A stretch of DNA of 64,000 bases from Enoplolaimus lenunculus (lineage: Eukaryota > Nematoda > Enoplea > Enoplida > Thoracostomopsidae). Shown one piece after another: positions 36,041 to 46,901 of this stretch. A program made the position numbers and the translations under genes. A model generated the notes under the pieces. The model was not told the DNA's origin. It searched no databases and worked only from the letters and a program-made list of their open reading frames with translations. Numbering within the stretch: the first letter of the stretch is position 1; each line of letters opens with the position of its first letter. The stretch is taken from contig JASANG010003805.1 of the NCBI GenBank assembly GCA_030248215.1, positions 230,001 through 294,000 of the forward strand. Direction: 5' to 3'.

Positions 36041-36900
36041 CCAACTTCAATCCAGTCCGCATTCAATATTACGCCAACCAGCTCCGATTCAGTGATGCGG
36101 CCGTTATATTGATTGCCCCAACCCGAACTGATATCCAATACAACAACAACGACGGTATATATATATTATATATATTATATATATAATATATATATTATAT
36201 ATAACTGTAAATTACCAATTCTATACTTATATCCTTTGCCTATTTGGCTGTATTCAGTAAATTACTCCCATTTTATTTAGTTCTGGTGAGACTCAGTTAC
36301 GGTTCGAACAAGCCACAATCGCATAAACTCCCAAAATTCATTAAAACTCCCCCAGTTCTTCGGCAAAGAATAACACAACAAAACTTCGTTAGGATATACT
36401 CAACTTCCTTAAATTCCCAATTTCTCCAAGCTCCCCAAATACCGGTCATCTCGTACTCTTGACGAGTTACCCCAATTACGCCCTATGGGCCGCGCGTTCC
36501 ATACAGGCTCCAAAGAAACCCCCCAAACAAGAAGTACTACGCCGTTGGTAACATGAGCTTCGATGGCACTTACTTTATTTTACTTAAAGTTAAACTAAGT
36601 CCAAAAACCTTAAAAACTGCAAACGGCTATAAAAACTAAATTCACTTACGCGTAGTTTACTAAAAAACAACTGGCGATTTCCAGATTTTTCACATCACGA
36701 ATGATGCGGCGTTTGGCTAAAGCCAGCGCCTCACATTTGCCTAATTTGCATAATTTCCCAGTTTTGGGTTCATAAATCCGTAAAAATCCCGTGTAAAATC
36801 GTAAAGCACTCCATTTTACAACAACATATCATGTCAACATAACTTAGTCTTAGCTAAGTCATTTAAACAAATCAAGCCAGGTAAAATACAACGAAACTAT
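36040..36900. other. Strand-skewed C- and A-rich segment with (TA)n
   Basis: The plus strand is rich in C and A with few G over about 36230-36470, like the 15.7-16.3 kb region. A palindromic TA repeat lies at 36155-36203. On the minus strand a strong donor GTAAGTG follows a short open stretch ending at 36650, and a small hairpin (TGGCT/AGCCA) lies near 36715. No product is recognised. It may be a promoter and first exon or part of an unknown element. Confidence 0.3.
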
Positions 36901-37129
36901 TCAACGTGGCCACGCAGGGCCCAGGTAACAACTTCATTGCGACACAGCCGCTACGCACAGGTTTAGGCATTTGTCGACGTTTAGCAACACCTAAGCCTAA
37001 CTTAACTTCTAAGAGAAACTGGGTGGACTCAGAGCCTCTGATAGGTGTGGATTTAGGATATGATTTTACGTTTACTTTTAGTTTTTAGTTTCAAATAAGT
37101 GGTACAGCCACTTATATGAAGTAAGGTTA

Positions 37130-37251
37130 AGCTTTACACTAGTTTTTCTTTAGGTTAGGTGTAAACTCGTTCTTACACTTAATCATTAGCCTTAGACTTA
37201 GGCTTGGGAATTTAATTATGCTACTGTTACGGCTCTGCTCTGTACATTAGT
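37130..37251 (-). repeat. Family C MITE copy, decayed
   Basis: Has TTAGACTTAGGCTTGGGAAT and ends CTACTGTTACGGCTCTGCTC then TGTACATTAG. Confidence 0.55.
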
Positions 37252-37774
37252 TGAGAAATCCGTCACATTGAAATTTTGTATCTTGAACACTTCCACAGTT
37301 TTAGGCTTTTGTTAGGTTTCGGAAAAGGCCTTCTTGCTTCTATCGTGAGCCTCTAAAGCCTTAATCCTAAATGTTTAAAATGTTTGCAAGAGCTAAAATT
37401 TTTCTTCTCCAAAATCGTTTCGTCTCACAAATCTGTTAAACAAAGACAAATTGAGTTATCCACAAATTATATGATTCCAGAAATTTCAAACAAATACACA
37501 TTTATACTGTCTTTTCTAAAACCTGTCGTTAGTAGACATAAAATTACGGGAATACTTGTTTGATTTTAAGAAAAATTAATTTTCAAAATGCACGTTGCGT
37601 GTTCCGTTGCTCCGAATGACAGTTGGTGCCAGACATTAGGTTTAAATTTTTCAAAATTTAAAATTTCAAATAATTATATTCTTCAAAAACATTTCGCAAT
37701 AGATTTCACGACTTATTTTGAGGAATAAAAGTTTAATAAAAATAATTAAAATTTTGCTCACATTTTGTTTACAG

Positions 37775-37890
37775 TTATGCAAGCATATCCGTAAGCGTAA
37801 GCCTAAGCTAAAAATAATCTAAAGGTTGAGTTTATTGTATTGCAGTCCCGCAGAAAAACGTTTCGCTCTTGATCTTTACATGGGCCTAAT
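37775..37890 (+). repeat. Family C MITE copy, partial
   Basis: Has GCAAGCATATCCGTAAGCGT, CCTAAGC, then TTGCAGTCCCGCAGAAAAAC and TGATCTTTACATGGGCC. Confidence 0.6.
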
Positions 37891-38965
37891 TATTGAACAA
37901 TGGTGCAAATCAAGTAAACATGTGTTGCACAGAAAACAGTTCTTTTCAGAAAGAAAACCATAAGCAATCAGATTCTTTGTTCACTTCAGTCTGGGCATAG
38001 CAAAACTCTATGATTAACAAATTAAGTTCTGACTGCTAAACATATATTTATTACTGAATGAAAATTTTCGAAAACCCTTTTCATGGACTTCTAAAGGATT
38101 TATGCCAGACAGTGCTAAAATACAGACAATGCTAAATTGCTATTAAAAATATGAGTAAATGACCCTTTAAATCGGAGCTGCAATTATATATATTTTAAAC
38201 CCGTTTACTATTCTAATTACATGTACATGTGATATAATTGCACGAAAGAACAAATATGGCTTTTTGTACATTTCTCAGTACTTAATCATAGGGACACGGT
38301 AGTGTCTCCTATAATATGTTTCGTGCAAGTTTATTGCTAGACACTTTTTTGATTTTAAAACCATAGCTGTGAGGATTGCAAAAAAATTTTTGCACCTAAA
38401 TATGTGTAAGGATGCGCCACATACATGCTGAAAGTTTCGTGTCTTTACTTTACTTGCACGTCTTGAAATTTAATAAAAACCGACGAACTTTACGCAAAAA
38501 CTTCGGCGATTTTGAGTCAGAATACGGTTTTTACGCAACACGAAGGAACAGACAAGTAAAGAGAAACGCTAAATTTAGTATGTATAGGCCGTTTACCTGT
38601 TCATGACCCCGCATTAAATTGTTCAATTTTAAGCTGCAACTTCAACCAAAAACTGGTGAACCTTTTTTCCGAAGAAACGTATTTGTGCACGAGTGTTTGA
38701 AATAACTACAGAATGCAGCCGCTATATACTTCGGCAAAATAAACAACAGATTACAGTGTATCGAATAGCTTATTAATTGTTCACAGATGATTTTTAATTC
38801 TAAAATATTTAAAGTGCAATCATTCATGACGATAGCTCAAAATTCGTTATCGTATTGTAATAATGTAACAACATAGCTAGTATATTGCAAATGGAACAGG
38901 AGCACGTGAAAGTTTAAAATCGATGGCCCATGTGTGGTTTCATATATTGATTTATTTTTGTGACT

Positions 38966-39106
38966 ATGCTTTCCGGCAAAATGAAAGATGCTAAAAACAG
39001 TGAATTGTACAACAAAATGGCTAAATCGCGAGAATATATTCTTCAAAGGCTTGTCGACATTCGTCATGGGCAACAGTTAGCCGACTCTAAGGAAGCGGAA
39101 GCTCAA
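38966..39106 (+). CDS. Candidate short exon, unassigned (upstream of spartin exons)
   Basis: An ATG opens 47 codons (MLSGKMKDAKNSELYNKMAK and on) of charged, helix-prone sequence ending CAA before a plausible donor, GTGGGT. The composition looks coding and lies 1.3 kb upstream of the spartin-like exons on the same strand. It ends in phase 0, while the next known exon needs phase 1, so the two cannot be spliced directly. It does not resemble the spartin MIT domain. It may be a separate small gene, an alternative first exon or chance. Confidence 0.3.
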
Positions 39107-39703
39107 GTGGGTTTTCCAGTTATGTATTTAACAGTTTTTGTTGTCAACGTCATACGTTTTAGTGCGTTAACAATGACGTATTATACCGTCTTTTTGCCAT
39201 AGGGGAATTTTTGTAGCATCTAGAACCTAATATGGTATATAAGGTTTGCCTTTGTTTGTATATTACGTTTAATTGCAAGAATTAACCTGCGGATGTTTCA
39301 AATTTGTATTTCACGTTCGTAGATGCGGATGCCTTCCTGTTCTCGTTTCCAAGCGTTAAAGTTTGTTCGCGGTGAATTCAGACGTCGATTTGCAGGCTAA
39401 TTAATCCGGAATTATAAAATATTGGAATCGTAAAGTGGAAAAATACCGAAACCTGAACCGGATCAAGAAAACGAAAAGTACTTGTTACGAAAAAATTCAT
39501 TTGAAAGCTATTTTATCGCTTTTAATGGTGTAGACACCGTTCAGAATGCCAAAATCCGGAAACAAATGCAGTAGCTGGGAAACGTATGATAAATTAAGGA
39601 GTGTAACACAAATTGAAAATTATGGCAATAAACACGCTCAGACAGTTTTAGAAAAATAAGTATAAAAGAATAATATGCCAATTTTTGTTAAATTTTTGGG
39701 CCA

Positions 39704-39881
39704 TGTTACTTTAAGGAGCGTCCAGGTTTCTGGTGGGTCCATAAAGAGTAGGTTTAGATTCTAGATTACATTTTTTGCTTAGGCTTAGACGCAGGCTTAG
39801 GAACATAAAATTTGCAATGCTTAGGCTTAGTCTTAGAGTTCGAAATACGCTTAATCTACTGTTACGCCCCTTAAAGTAACA
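39704..39881. repeat. Family D MITE with TTAGGC core, copy 2
   Basis: TGTTACTTTAAGGAGCGTCC and its counterpart ACGCCCCTTAAAGTAACA enclose TTAGGC-like units. Outside, TTGGGCCA and TTGGCCAA continue the inverted repeat. Confidence 0.8.
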
Positions 39882-40429
39882 TTGGCCAATTTTTGAAAGA
39901 GAAAAACTTTCAATACCGAAATTACAGGAAACATTTAACACTAATATTGACCAATGTATACAGGTTCAGATCAGTGTCATAAATCTCGCTAATGCAGCCA
40001 TGTTAATATTCTCAATAATACTGTTTGCAAACAACAGAAGCGTTAGCTCGTTGTTTTATATTGGGAAATGCGTTATTTCCGTGATAACGGTACAAAAAAT
40101 CAGAATAACTGACAGCACTTCCCTGTATTCTCTGTAGGAACCAGTGGTCGTTCGTACATATCTAGCCAATCAAAATGTAAAATAAATGAATAAATGACGG
40201 AATTGTTGGAAGGAATAAACTAACTGCTAAATTTAGCCGTGGCTTAAGTTTTAGACTATTTTTTAAAAAATATCCGGCAAGTTAGAATACCGGAGGCGGA
40301 TGTCGATTTTTCGATGGAGCCGCATATCCGGTTCATCTCTGATGTATAGTTAGTACTCGATATTTGATGTGAAGTAGAATCTGTGGAAACGGGATGCAGG
40401 CAGTTCTTAATGTGTTCTTTACTTTTCAG

Positions 40430-40520
40430 GTGCTGCATCTGTTTACATGGGTTTGGAAGCAGCGGCGAAGGTTTTAGCGAAATGTATTGTAAATGAAACT
40501 GTTCAGGTTGTTAATTATAG
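40430..40520 (+). CDS. SPART: Spartin-like senescence domain, penultimate exon
   Basis: The exon is bounded by TTTTCAG and GTAACT. Read from its third base it gives GLEAAAKVLAKCIVNETVQV in its middle, very close to the senescence-domain segment of spartin as I remember it from vertebrates (GLEAAAKCIVNN...ETVQTV). It enters in phase 1 and leaves in phase 2, and joins the next exon in frame. Spartin is an adaptor at lipid droplets, endosomes and mitochondria; the C-terminal senescence domain binds lipid-droplet surfaces. The exons for the MIT domain and most of the protein were not found upstream in this window and may lie in distant TE-filled stretches. Confidence 0.8.
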
Positions 40521-40686
40521 GTAACTGATTTTAATTATATTTTGAGAGCATATTTTGAGTTATGTCCATAACCTAATTGTTTTCTTACTAGGTTTACATA
40601 GCGAAATTTGGTTTGCGCTACCCTGTAACTGCAGTATGTTAAGCTTTCTATGTATGCATGCTCAATTATAGTGTTAATAATTTTAG

Positions 40687-40891
40687 ATATGGTGATGAAT
40701 TTGGTACGCTAGCCGACAATGCATTGAAATCCACATACAACGTCGGAGTTATTGGATACAATGTTGCTCATTTAGGACCGAAAGTGATTATAAAAAGAAC
40801 GGCCAAGAAAACTGGGCTGGGAATTCTGCAGGATTTGGATAGACAAGCCAAGCGGTCTAAGCAAGCGGCAATCACAGATGGATCGAGTTGA
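40687..40891 (+). CDS. SPART: Spartin-like senescence domain, last exon
   Basis: Follows a 166-bp intron ending TTTTAG. The joined frame runs YGDEFGTLADNALKSTYNVG and then GVIGYNVAHLGPKVIIKRTA, ending at TGA 40889-40891. The motif order YGDE, NVGV, YN, LGPK and KRTAKKTG matches the C-terminal senescence domain, followed by a basic tail of about 22 residues. An AATAAA at about 41324 could be the polyadenylation signal. A family I fragment (ACGTAGCC) begins in the 3' region at about 40930. Confidence 0.85.
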
Positions 40892-41375
40892 GCTTAATAA
40901 TCTTTCTGCTTTAGAGCGTTGCACAATGCAAGGACGTAGCCTTGAGGGCTAGGGTTTAGCACCCCTTGCTCCTTAGCGCCTTCTGTCCAGGGGTTTTAAG
41001 AAATTTTTTCAGTTGGTAACTAGAAACCACGCATCGCAATTTTCATATAGCGTATTCCAAAATTTTCAAAACCTTTACTACAGCGGTGGCATGGTTTACT
41101 TTTTTGTATGCCATAGGTGGAACGTTTTTAATTTTACGCGATTTGACCGAAGTAGCATAGTTGTAGTTGTTGATATTTTTTATACTGGTGTCAATTTGCA
41201 TAATACTGTAGTATTTTTGCTGTAACTGCATTATGGGCTAATAACATCATTTTTCCAGCCTGCGTTATGTTCAAAAATGTTTTCACTGTTTGTTGTCTAA
41301 AAGAGGCAAATGGCAATTCAATCTCCAAAATAAAACGTTTAATTAACACTTTTGTGGTGTTAAACGACGGTTAGG

Positions 41376-41751
41376 CAGGGTGTAAACGGATAGTAATAAT
41401 AACGGAAACGGAAATAGATAGTGATCGAAATAACGTAACCGGAAAATGGATATTGAGGTATAAGTTTCAAAGATGTTTTAGTTTTGGCCAACAATACAGA
41501 GGCGTGCAAATATGCAGGGGGCTTTCTAAAATTTCAAGAAAAGTATCGGATGCTTCGAAATTTTCTTAGATTTTGGGTGTATTTAGCAATTTTTATTTCA
41601 TTTCGAACCATTGTAGCATATCTGTAATGAAAATTGACAGTTATGTTCGTGACTTTAACTAATTTCGAACGTAAAAACAACAGACCTCTATTATTTCTAT
41701 AAAGAAACGAACATCGATTTTTGCCGCAAACGGATATCTGGTTACACGCTG
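41376..41751. repeat. hAT-like element, CAGGGTGTAAACGGATAGT type
   Basis: The left end is CAGGGTGTAAACGGATAGT, and the right end CGGATATCTGGTTACACGCTG is the diverged inverse. Flanks CGGTTAGG and TGGTTAGC agree at six of eight positions, consistent with an aged 8-bp duplication. Subterminal AACGGAAACGG phrases recur. A relative lies at about 51773-52138. Confidence 0.6.
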
Positions 41752-42084
41752 TGGTTAGCTAATAGCGAATTTCGTTCTTATGTTCATTCTGCTATAACAG
41801 AGACAATCTTTGAGTCTGTCGTTGAATAATATGCTTTTCAGACTGCACATAATTTGTTAGATAGAAGGAGGGGAACTAAAATATTCGTAGTTGGGGTGCG
41901 CCACCTGTCACTCCCTTCAGTACCTACTTGCAACCTTGGCAGCCGCAGCTGACTTGCACATCACTGCATTTTATTATCTTTATAAAACTGTGCGATTTTT
42001 TTCTACAAAACACGGGTAGAGTTCAAAATTTATAAAGCTTCATCCCGGATAACCGAATAGAAGACAGGTTGACTGGAGTACTGA

Positions 42085-42205
42085 GAGAACCGCAATATGA
42101 CGCTTATATTTAGGCTTTACTTACACGTAAACTTGGGTTTATACTTAGGCTTATTTGTCAGGTTCTTACACTTAACATGTTTCGCCGTTACTGTCCAGAG
42201 CAGGT
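42085..42205 (-). repeat. Family C MITE copy, decayed
   Basis: TTAGGC-like units (TTTAGGC, ACTTAGGC) followed by CGCCGTTACTGTCCAGAGCAGG. Confidence 0.35.
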
Positions 42206-42525
42206 GCCAACTAACGGATGGATTCCGATTGTAGCTATACTATTTCAGTTTGCCAATTTCTCCAAACTAGAAGCTGCCTAAATGGCGGGTTCTGTGTGAA
42301 ACGTTTCTGTATGTTGCATGTTGTTATTATCGCAATTTACTTTTGTATTGTGTTTCTGGGTTTTACACAGTTAAATTTGCAATTTGTCATTTTAAAATTT
42401 GTCTGCGTGTTCATGTTAGTAAATTTAAAGTTGAAAATTATACGCGAGTGATTAGGATAATTGTCAGATATCTGATTCAACCGCCTTGCGTCGGTATTTA
42501 AAAATTGGTCTTGTAAAGGTTTGAA

Positions 42526-42715
42526 ACTAGAAGTTAAAGTGCCCCGATAGGGCCATGAAAAAAGAATATGTTTCCAAACCAAGCCAGAAGAAATTTGTAA
42601 AGTGTAGAAACAAGTTGAAATAAATTTTCCTTTTTGAGCTAATTCGTAGTCAAATGGCAAAAATGCCCTAAATCCTGCTGAACATGTGGTATTTGCAACT
42701 GAAACATATTCGCTG
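42526..42715 (-). repeat. Perfect 190-bp inverted repeat, left arm
   Basis: The exact complement of 43507-43696, with no mismatch found over 190 bases; the spacer is 791 bp. On the minus strand this arm lies in a 135-codon open frame (42337-42744) with a protein-like stretch such as SAGFRAFLPFDYELAQKGKF. I recognise no family, so the coding call is weak. Confidence 0.9.
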
Positions 42716-43408
42716 CTTTTACATAGTGTAAACCAGAAAACCATTCAATAAATACTTCCGACATTGGCGAAAAACGACCTCCGGTTCCGGTAGAGATTTG
42801 CCAGGTATGTAACTTTAAACCAGTTTTGAAAAGTTCAGTTGACGAGATTTCCCAACCAGATAGCTTAAAACGATTTTTGCCAACACTTTTCAGATTATTG
42901 CTAAAAATAGCAAACTTAAAATCATTTAGATACCTAATTCTGTTTCACGTCTGGCTAAGGCAAAGTTTGTTGTCGCCGGACTGCCGTTTTTTCACCGTAT
43001 GTTAAACGTTTGTGAAAAAGATAAGTGAAAAGAAAAAACGGATAATGACCAAAATAACGAAAACAAAATAACGGTAAATATTCACCGAGGTTTCTAATAA
43101 ATTTTTAGTTTTGGATGATTTTCGTTATTTTGATTATTTACGGAACAAATGCAGCCTATACGTAGCGTTAAATTTTCACGATTTGGACTTCATTTAGAAC
43201 TAATTTTGAGCATACAAACAGCTAAATTTTCGGTATTTTTGTAACGCAAATGGACATCGGATTTTATTAAATGGATATATCCGGTTTAAAACCTTCTTCT
43301 TATCGCTTTTCGGATTTAATCGAGCCGTATAATTTTGAATTTATTTAGTAACATTTTTAGCGCTCTAATTGTATCTAATGATTGATGCCTGCAGTAAAAA
43401 ATGGAAAG

Positions 43409-43583
43409 TTCAGTTTTTAAAATTTTTGACGAAGACAGTTCAAGGACGGAGACCAATTACTATGAACCGTCCAAATTGTATGCACACGTAGCATTATTGT
43501 TCAACACAGCGAATATGTTTCAGTTGCAAATACCACATGTTCAGCAGGATTTAGGGCATTTTTGCCATTTGACTACGAATTAG
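43409..43583 (+). CDS. Candidate ATG-led open frame, unassigned, overlapping the inverted repeat
   Basis: Opens about 58 codons starting near MESSVFKIFDEDSSRTETNY and runs into the right arm of the inverted repeat in a different frame from the arm's own open stretch. The first half looks protein-like and acidic. A weak donor (CACACGTAGCA) lies at about 43488. No domain is recognised, and it may be chance. Confidence 0.2.
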
Positions 43584-43696
43584 CTCAAAAAGGAAAATTT
43601 ATTTCAACTTGTTTCTACACTTTACAAATTTCTTCTGGCTTGGTTTGGAAACATATTCTTTTTTCATGGCCCTATCGGGGCACTTTAACTTCTAGT
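43507..43696 (+). repeat. Perfect 190-bp inverted repeat, right arm
   Basis: Complement of 42526-42715. Forty bases after this arm the sequence enters a tract made only of A and C. Confidence 0.9.
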
Positions 43697-43736
43697 ATAC
43701 AATTTGATATACCGTAATATTTAGATATTTCCATTT

Positions 43737-43877
43737 AAAAAAACCAACACAAAACAACCAAAAAAAAACAAAACCAAAACACAAACAAAACCAACAACAC
43801 ACCCCACAAAAAAACCAACCACCACCACCAAAAAAACAAACAAAAAAAAAAACAAAAAAACAAAAAAAAAAAAAAAA
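43737..43877. repeat. 141-bp tract of only A and C
   Basis: From 43737 to 43877 there is no G or T on the plus strand: clusters of A broken by C, including (CCA)4 and ending in 16 A. It has no clear repeat unit. It could be a decayed poly-A or (CAAA)n tract, or low-quality sequence. Confidence 0.9.
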
Positions 43878-45240
43878 TCAGATTTACGAACCTATTTAAA
43901 AAACTTTATACAGGTTCATAGCAATCTCATATTCCTAGGGTAGGTAAACATTTTACAAAACGGGCATACAAGAGTTTTTGATACTTACAAGCAACGTTGA
44001 AAATTTTCTAAAGTGGATGACTCTTACGAAAGAAGCTGAACGCCAACTGTCTCCCGTCCCTATGTGGTCCAGGTTTATAACAGATAAATTTGGAAACTGT
44101 TATTGTTTGTGCTATTATTGCTATTATGATCAGTTGAATCCAGTTGGTCAAAGATATCCCAAATGTATTAATTATCGCTCAGAAAAACTTGGCACTGAAA
44201 CCAGATGAATCTTTTTATCTGAGATTAATTTTTTTAAAAAATCTACGAATTTTATGTCAGATGTAATCGAATCCCATTGGTTGTTGCAAAGTCTTTCGGT
44301 GGAGTTTTTGAAACTATGAGACAATTTTGGACGGTCTCTTTACGTCCTGACAGATTTTGTACTTTGCATACGCGCAATAATTGTTAAACTGGGCACTGAA
44401 TATTAACTTACTCTAAGTTGCTTATCATCTGTTCTATGTGAGAGGTTTCTAACTGTCGATAATTCTTAAAAAATCTTAACACAAAATCTTCAAATTTCAA
44501 CACAATTATATACCAAATTTTGTTTTACCGTCGGCTCGGATTCCGACTCTCGTAAAATTCGTCGACATTCGGTTCCATTTATTGCACCTTGGATTGCAGC
44601 CTGAATTTTCAACATTTTAATGGGTTTGTCTTGAAATATAGCAGAACAAAATTTAATCAGAATCGCAAACGGAGTTTAAATTCTGATACTTGAAGATTAT
44701 GATTTGCACTTAACGTGAATTGTTATACGTAAATTACAGTCAAGCTTCTTTAATATGTTCAAAAGGTCTGAATTAATTCAGAAGCAGTCAAAACCATGTC
44801 TTCGGATTGGCCAATTAAAATGCAGGTGTTTACAATTTAAGCGACTCGCAACTGCGTTGACACGTTCGAATTAAATTAATTAGTACGTATTTCAGAGAAT
44901 AATCTGCAGCGGCAAAAACTTCAAAGCTGTTTTGTGACCAAACTTGCATATGCAAGTTACACGTGCAAGTTTTTTGCTGCAAAAACTTGCACGTGAGAAT
45001 AGGGGTTAAGCATTTGGGTTACCCCAACATTTTAATAGTTGGCAAACGCAGCTGGTTAAAAGGAGAATCGATCGACATTCAGAACACGGCATATAATACC
45101 GTTCATTCAAGTATTATATTCTTAATGTAAGCTAAATACACACATGTCACTGAACTCCATCTAGCAACATGAATGCTACTTTCAATTGTTCAATAAAAAA
45201 ACCGCACTTAGCAGCAAACTACAGAAAAGTAGACAGCGAA
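43878..45240. other. Non-coding stretch with palindromes at 44941-44994
   Basis: A family I fragment lies at about 43925-44030. At 44941-44958 is a perfect 18-bp palindrome centred on CATATG, and at 44961-44974 and 44981-44994 a 14-bp inverted repeat built of the same AACTTGCA words. No gene seen. Confidence 0.45.
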
Positions 45241-45252
45241 AAGATGCAATAT

Positions 45253-45325
45253 TCTATAGTTGAGTGGTGATGGTAACCGTCTTCCACTCGTGAGGCTTGT
45301 GTTCCAGCCTTTGCTTGTATTCAAC
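45253..45325 (+). repeat. Diverged tRNA-like segment
   Basis: CTATAGTTGAGTGGTGATGG matches an A-box, and TTGTGTTCCAGCC a decayed B-box about 35 bases later. It resembles the tRNA-like core of family A but lacks the family's ends, so it is a tRNA-derived relic rather than a working tRNA gene. Confidence 0.4.
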
Positions 45326-45391
45326 CAGCTATTATACTGAGTCAACAGTTTTATGCCAGTAATCATAGCGCGCAAAATGCATTTTGCCTTA

Positions 45392-45553
45392 CGTTACTTT
45401 TAGGGCCGTCCCATTTTCTGGTGGCACTAAAAAGTAACTTTCGATTAGAGGCTATATTTTAGCTTAGGCTTTAGGTTTTGTCTTAATAGCTTTCCACTTT
45501 TTGAACGCTTAGTTTTAGGTTTAGGCTCATGCTTAACGGTCCTTAAAGTAACA
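45392..45553. repeat. Family D MITE copy 3, diverged
   Basis: CGTTACTTTTAGGGCCGTCC at the left, CCTTAAAGTAACA at the right, with degenerate TTAGGCT units inside and CATTGGCC outside. Confidence 0.7.
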
Positions 45554-45794
45554 TTGGCCAACATCTTTATTAGCTATGTGATTAACACAAAATATGTTTC
45601 TAACTGAAATTAAATATATTTTTAACGACGAGATCCAAGAAGCTCAATCAGACTACTTAATTCAAGAGGCGTGATGGAACAGTAAGATTAAACAGTTATC
45701 GCGCAGTATAAAATAGTGAAAAATCTCGCTAAAAACGAGCAAAGCACGAAACTCAATTTTAGCACTAATTCTTAACACAAAATTTAGCATTTGA

Positions 45795-45852
45795 TCCTTG
45801 TAGCAGGGGGGTTATGGCCAGGGCGGCTTCCCCTTAGATCCGTCAGTATTCG
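45795..45852. repeat. hAT MITE fragment related to 11180-11352
   Basis: GGTTATGGCCAGGGCGGCTT and CCCTTAGATCCGTCAGTA resemble the right part of the 11180 element. Confidence 0.45.
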
Positions 45853-46027
45853 AGACGGCCAAGGGGTGCAACTGCATACGAAAACTTTATTCTTCTTTCG
45901 GAATAGTTATTGGCTACGTGCCTGAGCCTAACGGCCAATCCATAGAACAGCATCGTAACAGTAGTATAAGCATATGCCCTAAACCTAAGCATAAGCGAAA
46001 GCGTCAGGATGATCCTATACCTAAGAG

Positions 46028-46901
46028 TACTGAGTGATCCGAATAAGAGCGGGTCCCCATTTTGAGTCCCAATTAATAGGATTCCACATCCCTAATAAAA
46101 GTCCGTATAGAGTCCCTAAACCCTAATTAGAGTCTATAAATGTCAATTATACCTAATTGCAGCACATAAATGACTCCAGGACCATATAAAGTTGATTCGA
46201 AACTTTATGCGTACTTAAGTTTTGAAAGTACATTCATAATTATAACCTTGCATTATCGCTCAAGCTATCGACGCAAGACAAATAAAAGTTTAATTCAATG
46301 GATTGTTGTAATACTGAATATATATCAGTACTGTAGTGACCCGAATAAGAGGGGGGACTGATATTCATTTTGCCTCTCCAGAGGCTACCTCCCCTTGTTA
46401 TTCAGTTATGGACTGTTATTTATTTTTAACCCACGCTCCGCTGCCCTTCGTTATTGATATATCTGGTACTGCAATTATCAGTTGAATTAAACGTTTATTT
46501 GTCTTGTGTGAATACCTTGAGCGATAATACAAGGTTATACTTAGAATGTACTTTCAAAATTTAAGAACGCTTTAAAGTTTCGAAGTCAAATTATTTGGTC
46601 CTGGAGTCATTTATGTGCAGCAATTAGGTATAATTGACATTTATAGACTCTAATTAGGGTTTAGGGACTCTATCCGCTTACGGAATTTTATTAGGGATAC
46701 GGACTCCAATTGATTCGGACTCAAAATTGGGACCCCCTCCTCTTATTACCCCTCCCCCTGTTATTCGGGTCAATACAGTAACGAAGGGTGGCGTAGGGCG
46801 GGTTAAAAATAAATAACAGTCCGTAACCGAATAACAGGGTGGTTCCGTCTGGAGAGTCCATATAAATATCACTCCCCCTTCATATTCGGGTCACTACAGT
46901 A
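46028..46901 (-). repeat. Family B MITE (minus), interrupted by another family B MITE
   Basis: Two parts, 46028-46330 and 46781-46901, read as one minus-strand family B element once the inner copy is removed; the break is at CAGTA/ACGAAGG, which is continuous in other copies (for example near 33805). Confidence 0.8.
46331..46778 (+). repeat. Family B MITE (plus), innermost insertion
   Basis: Begins CTGTAGTGACCCGAATAAGA and ends TTATTCGGGTCAATACAG, with TA at 46329-46330 and 46779-46780. It must be the youngest of the three nested elements. Confidence 0.85.

Noticed and set aside
36155-36203. The (TA)n palindrome as a functional site
   Set aside because: Simple TA microsatellites are expected in AT-rich DNA.
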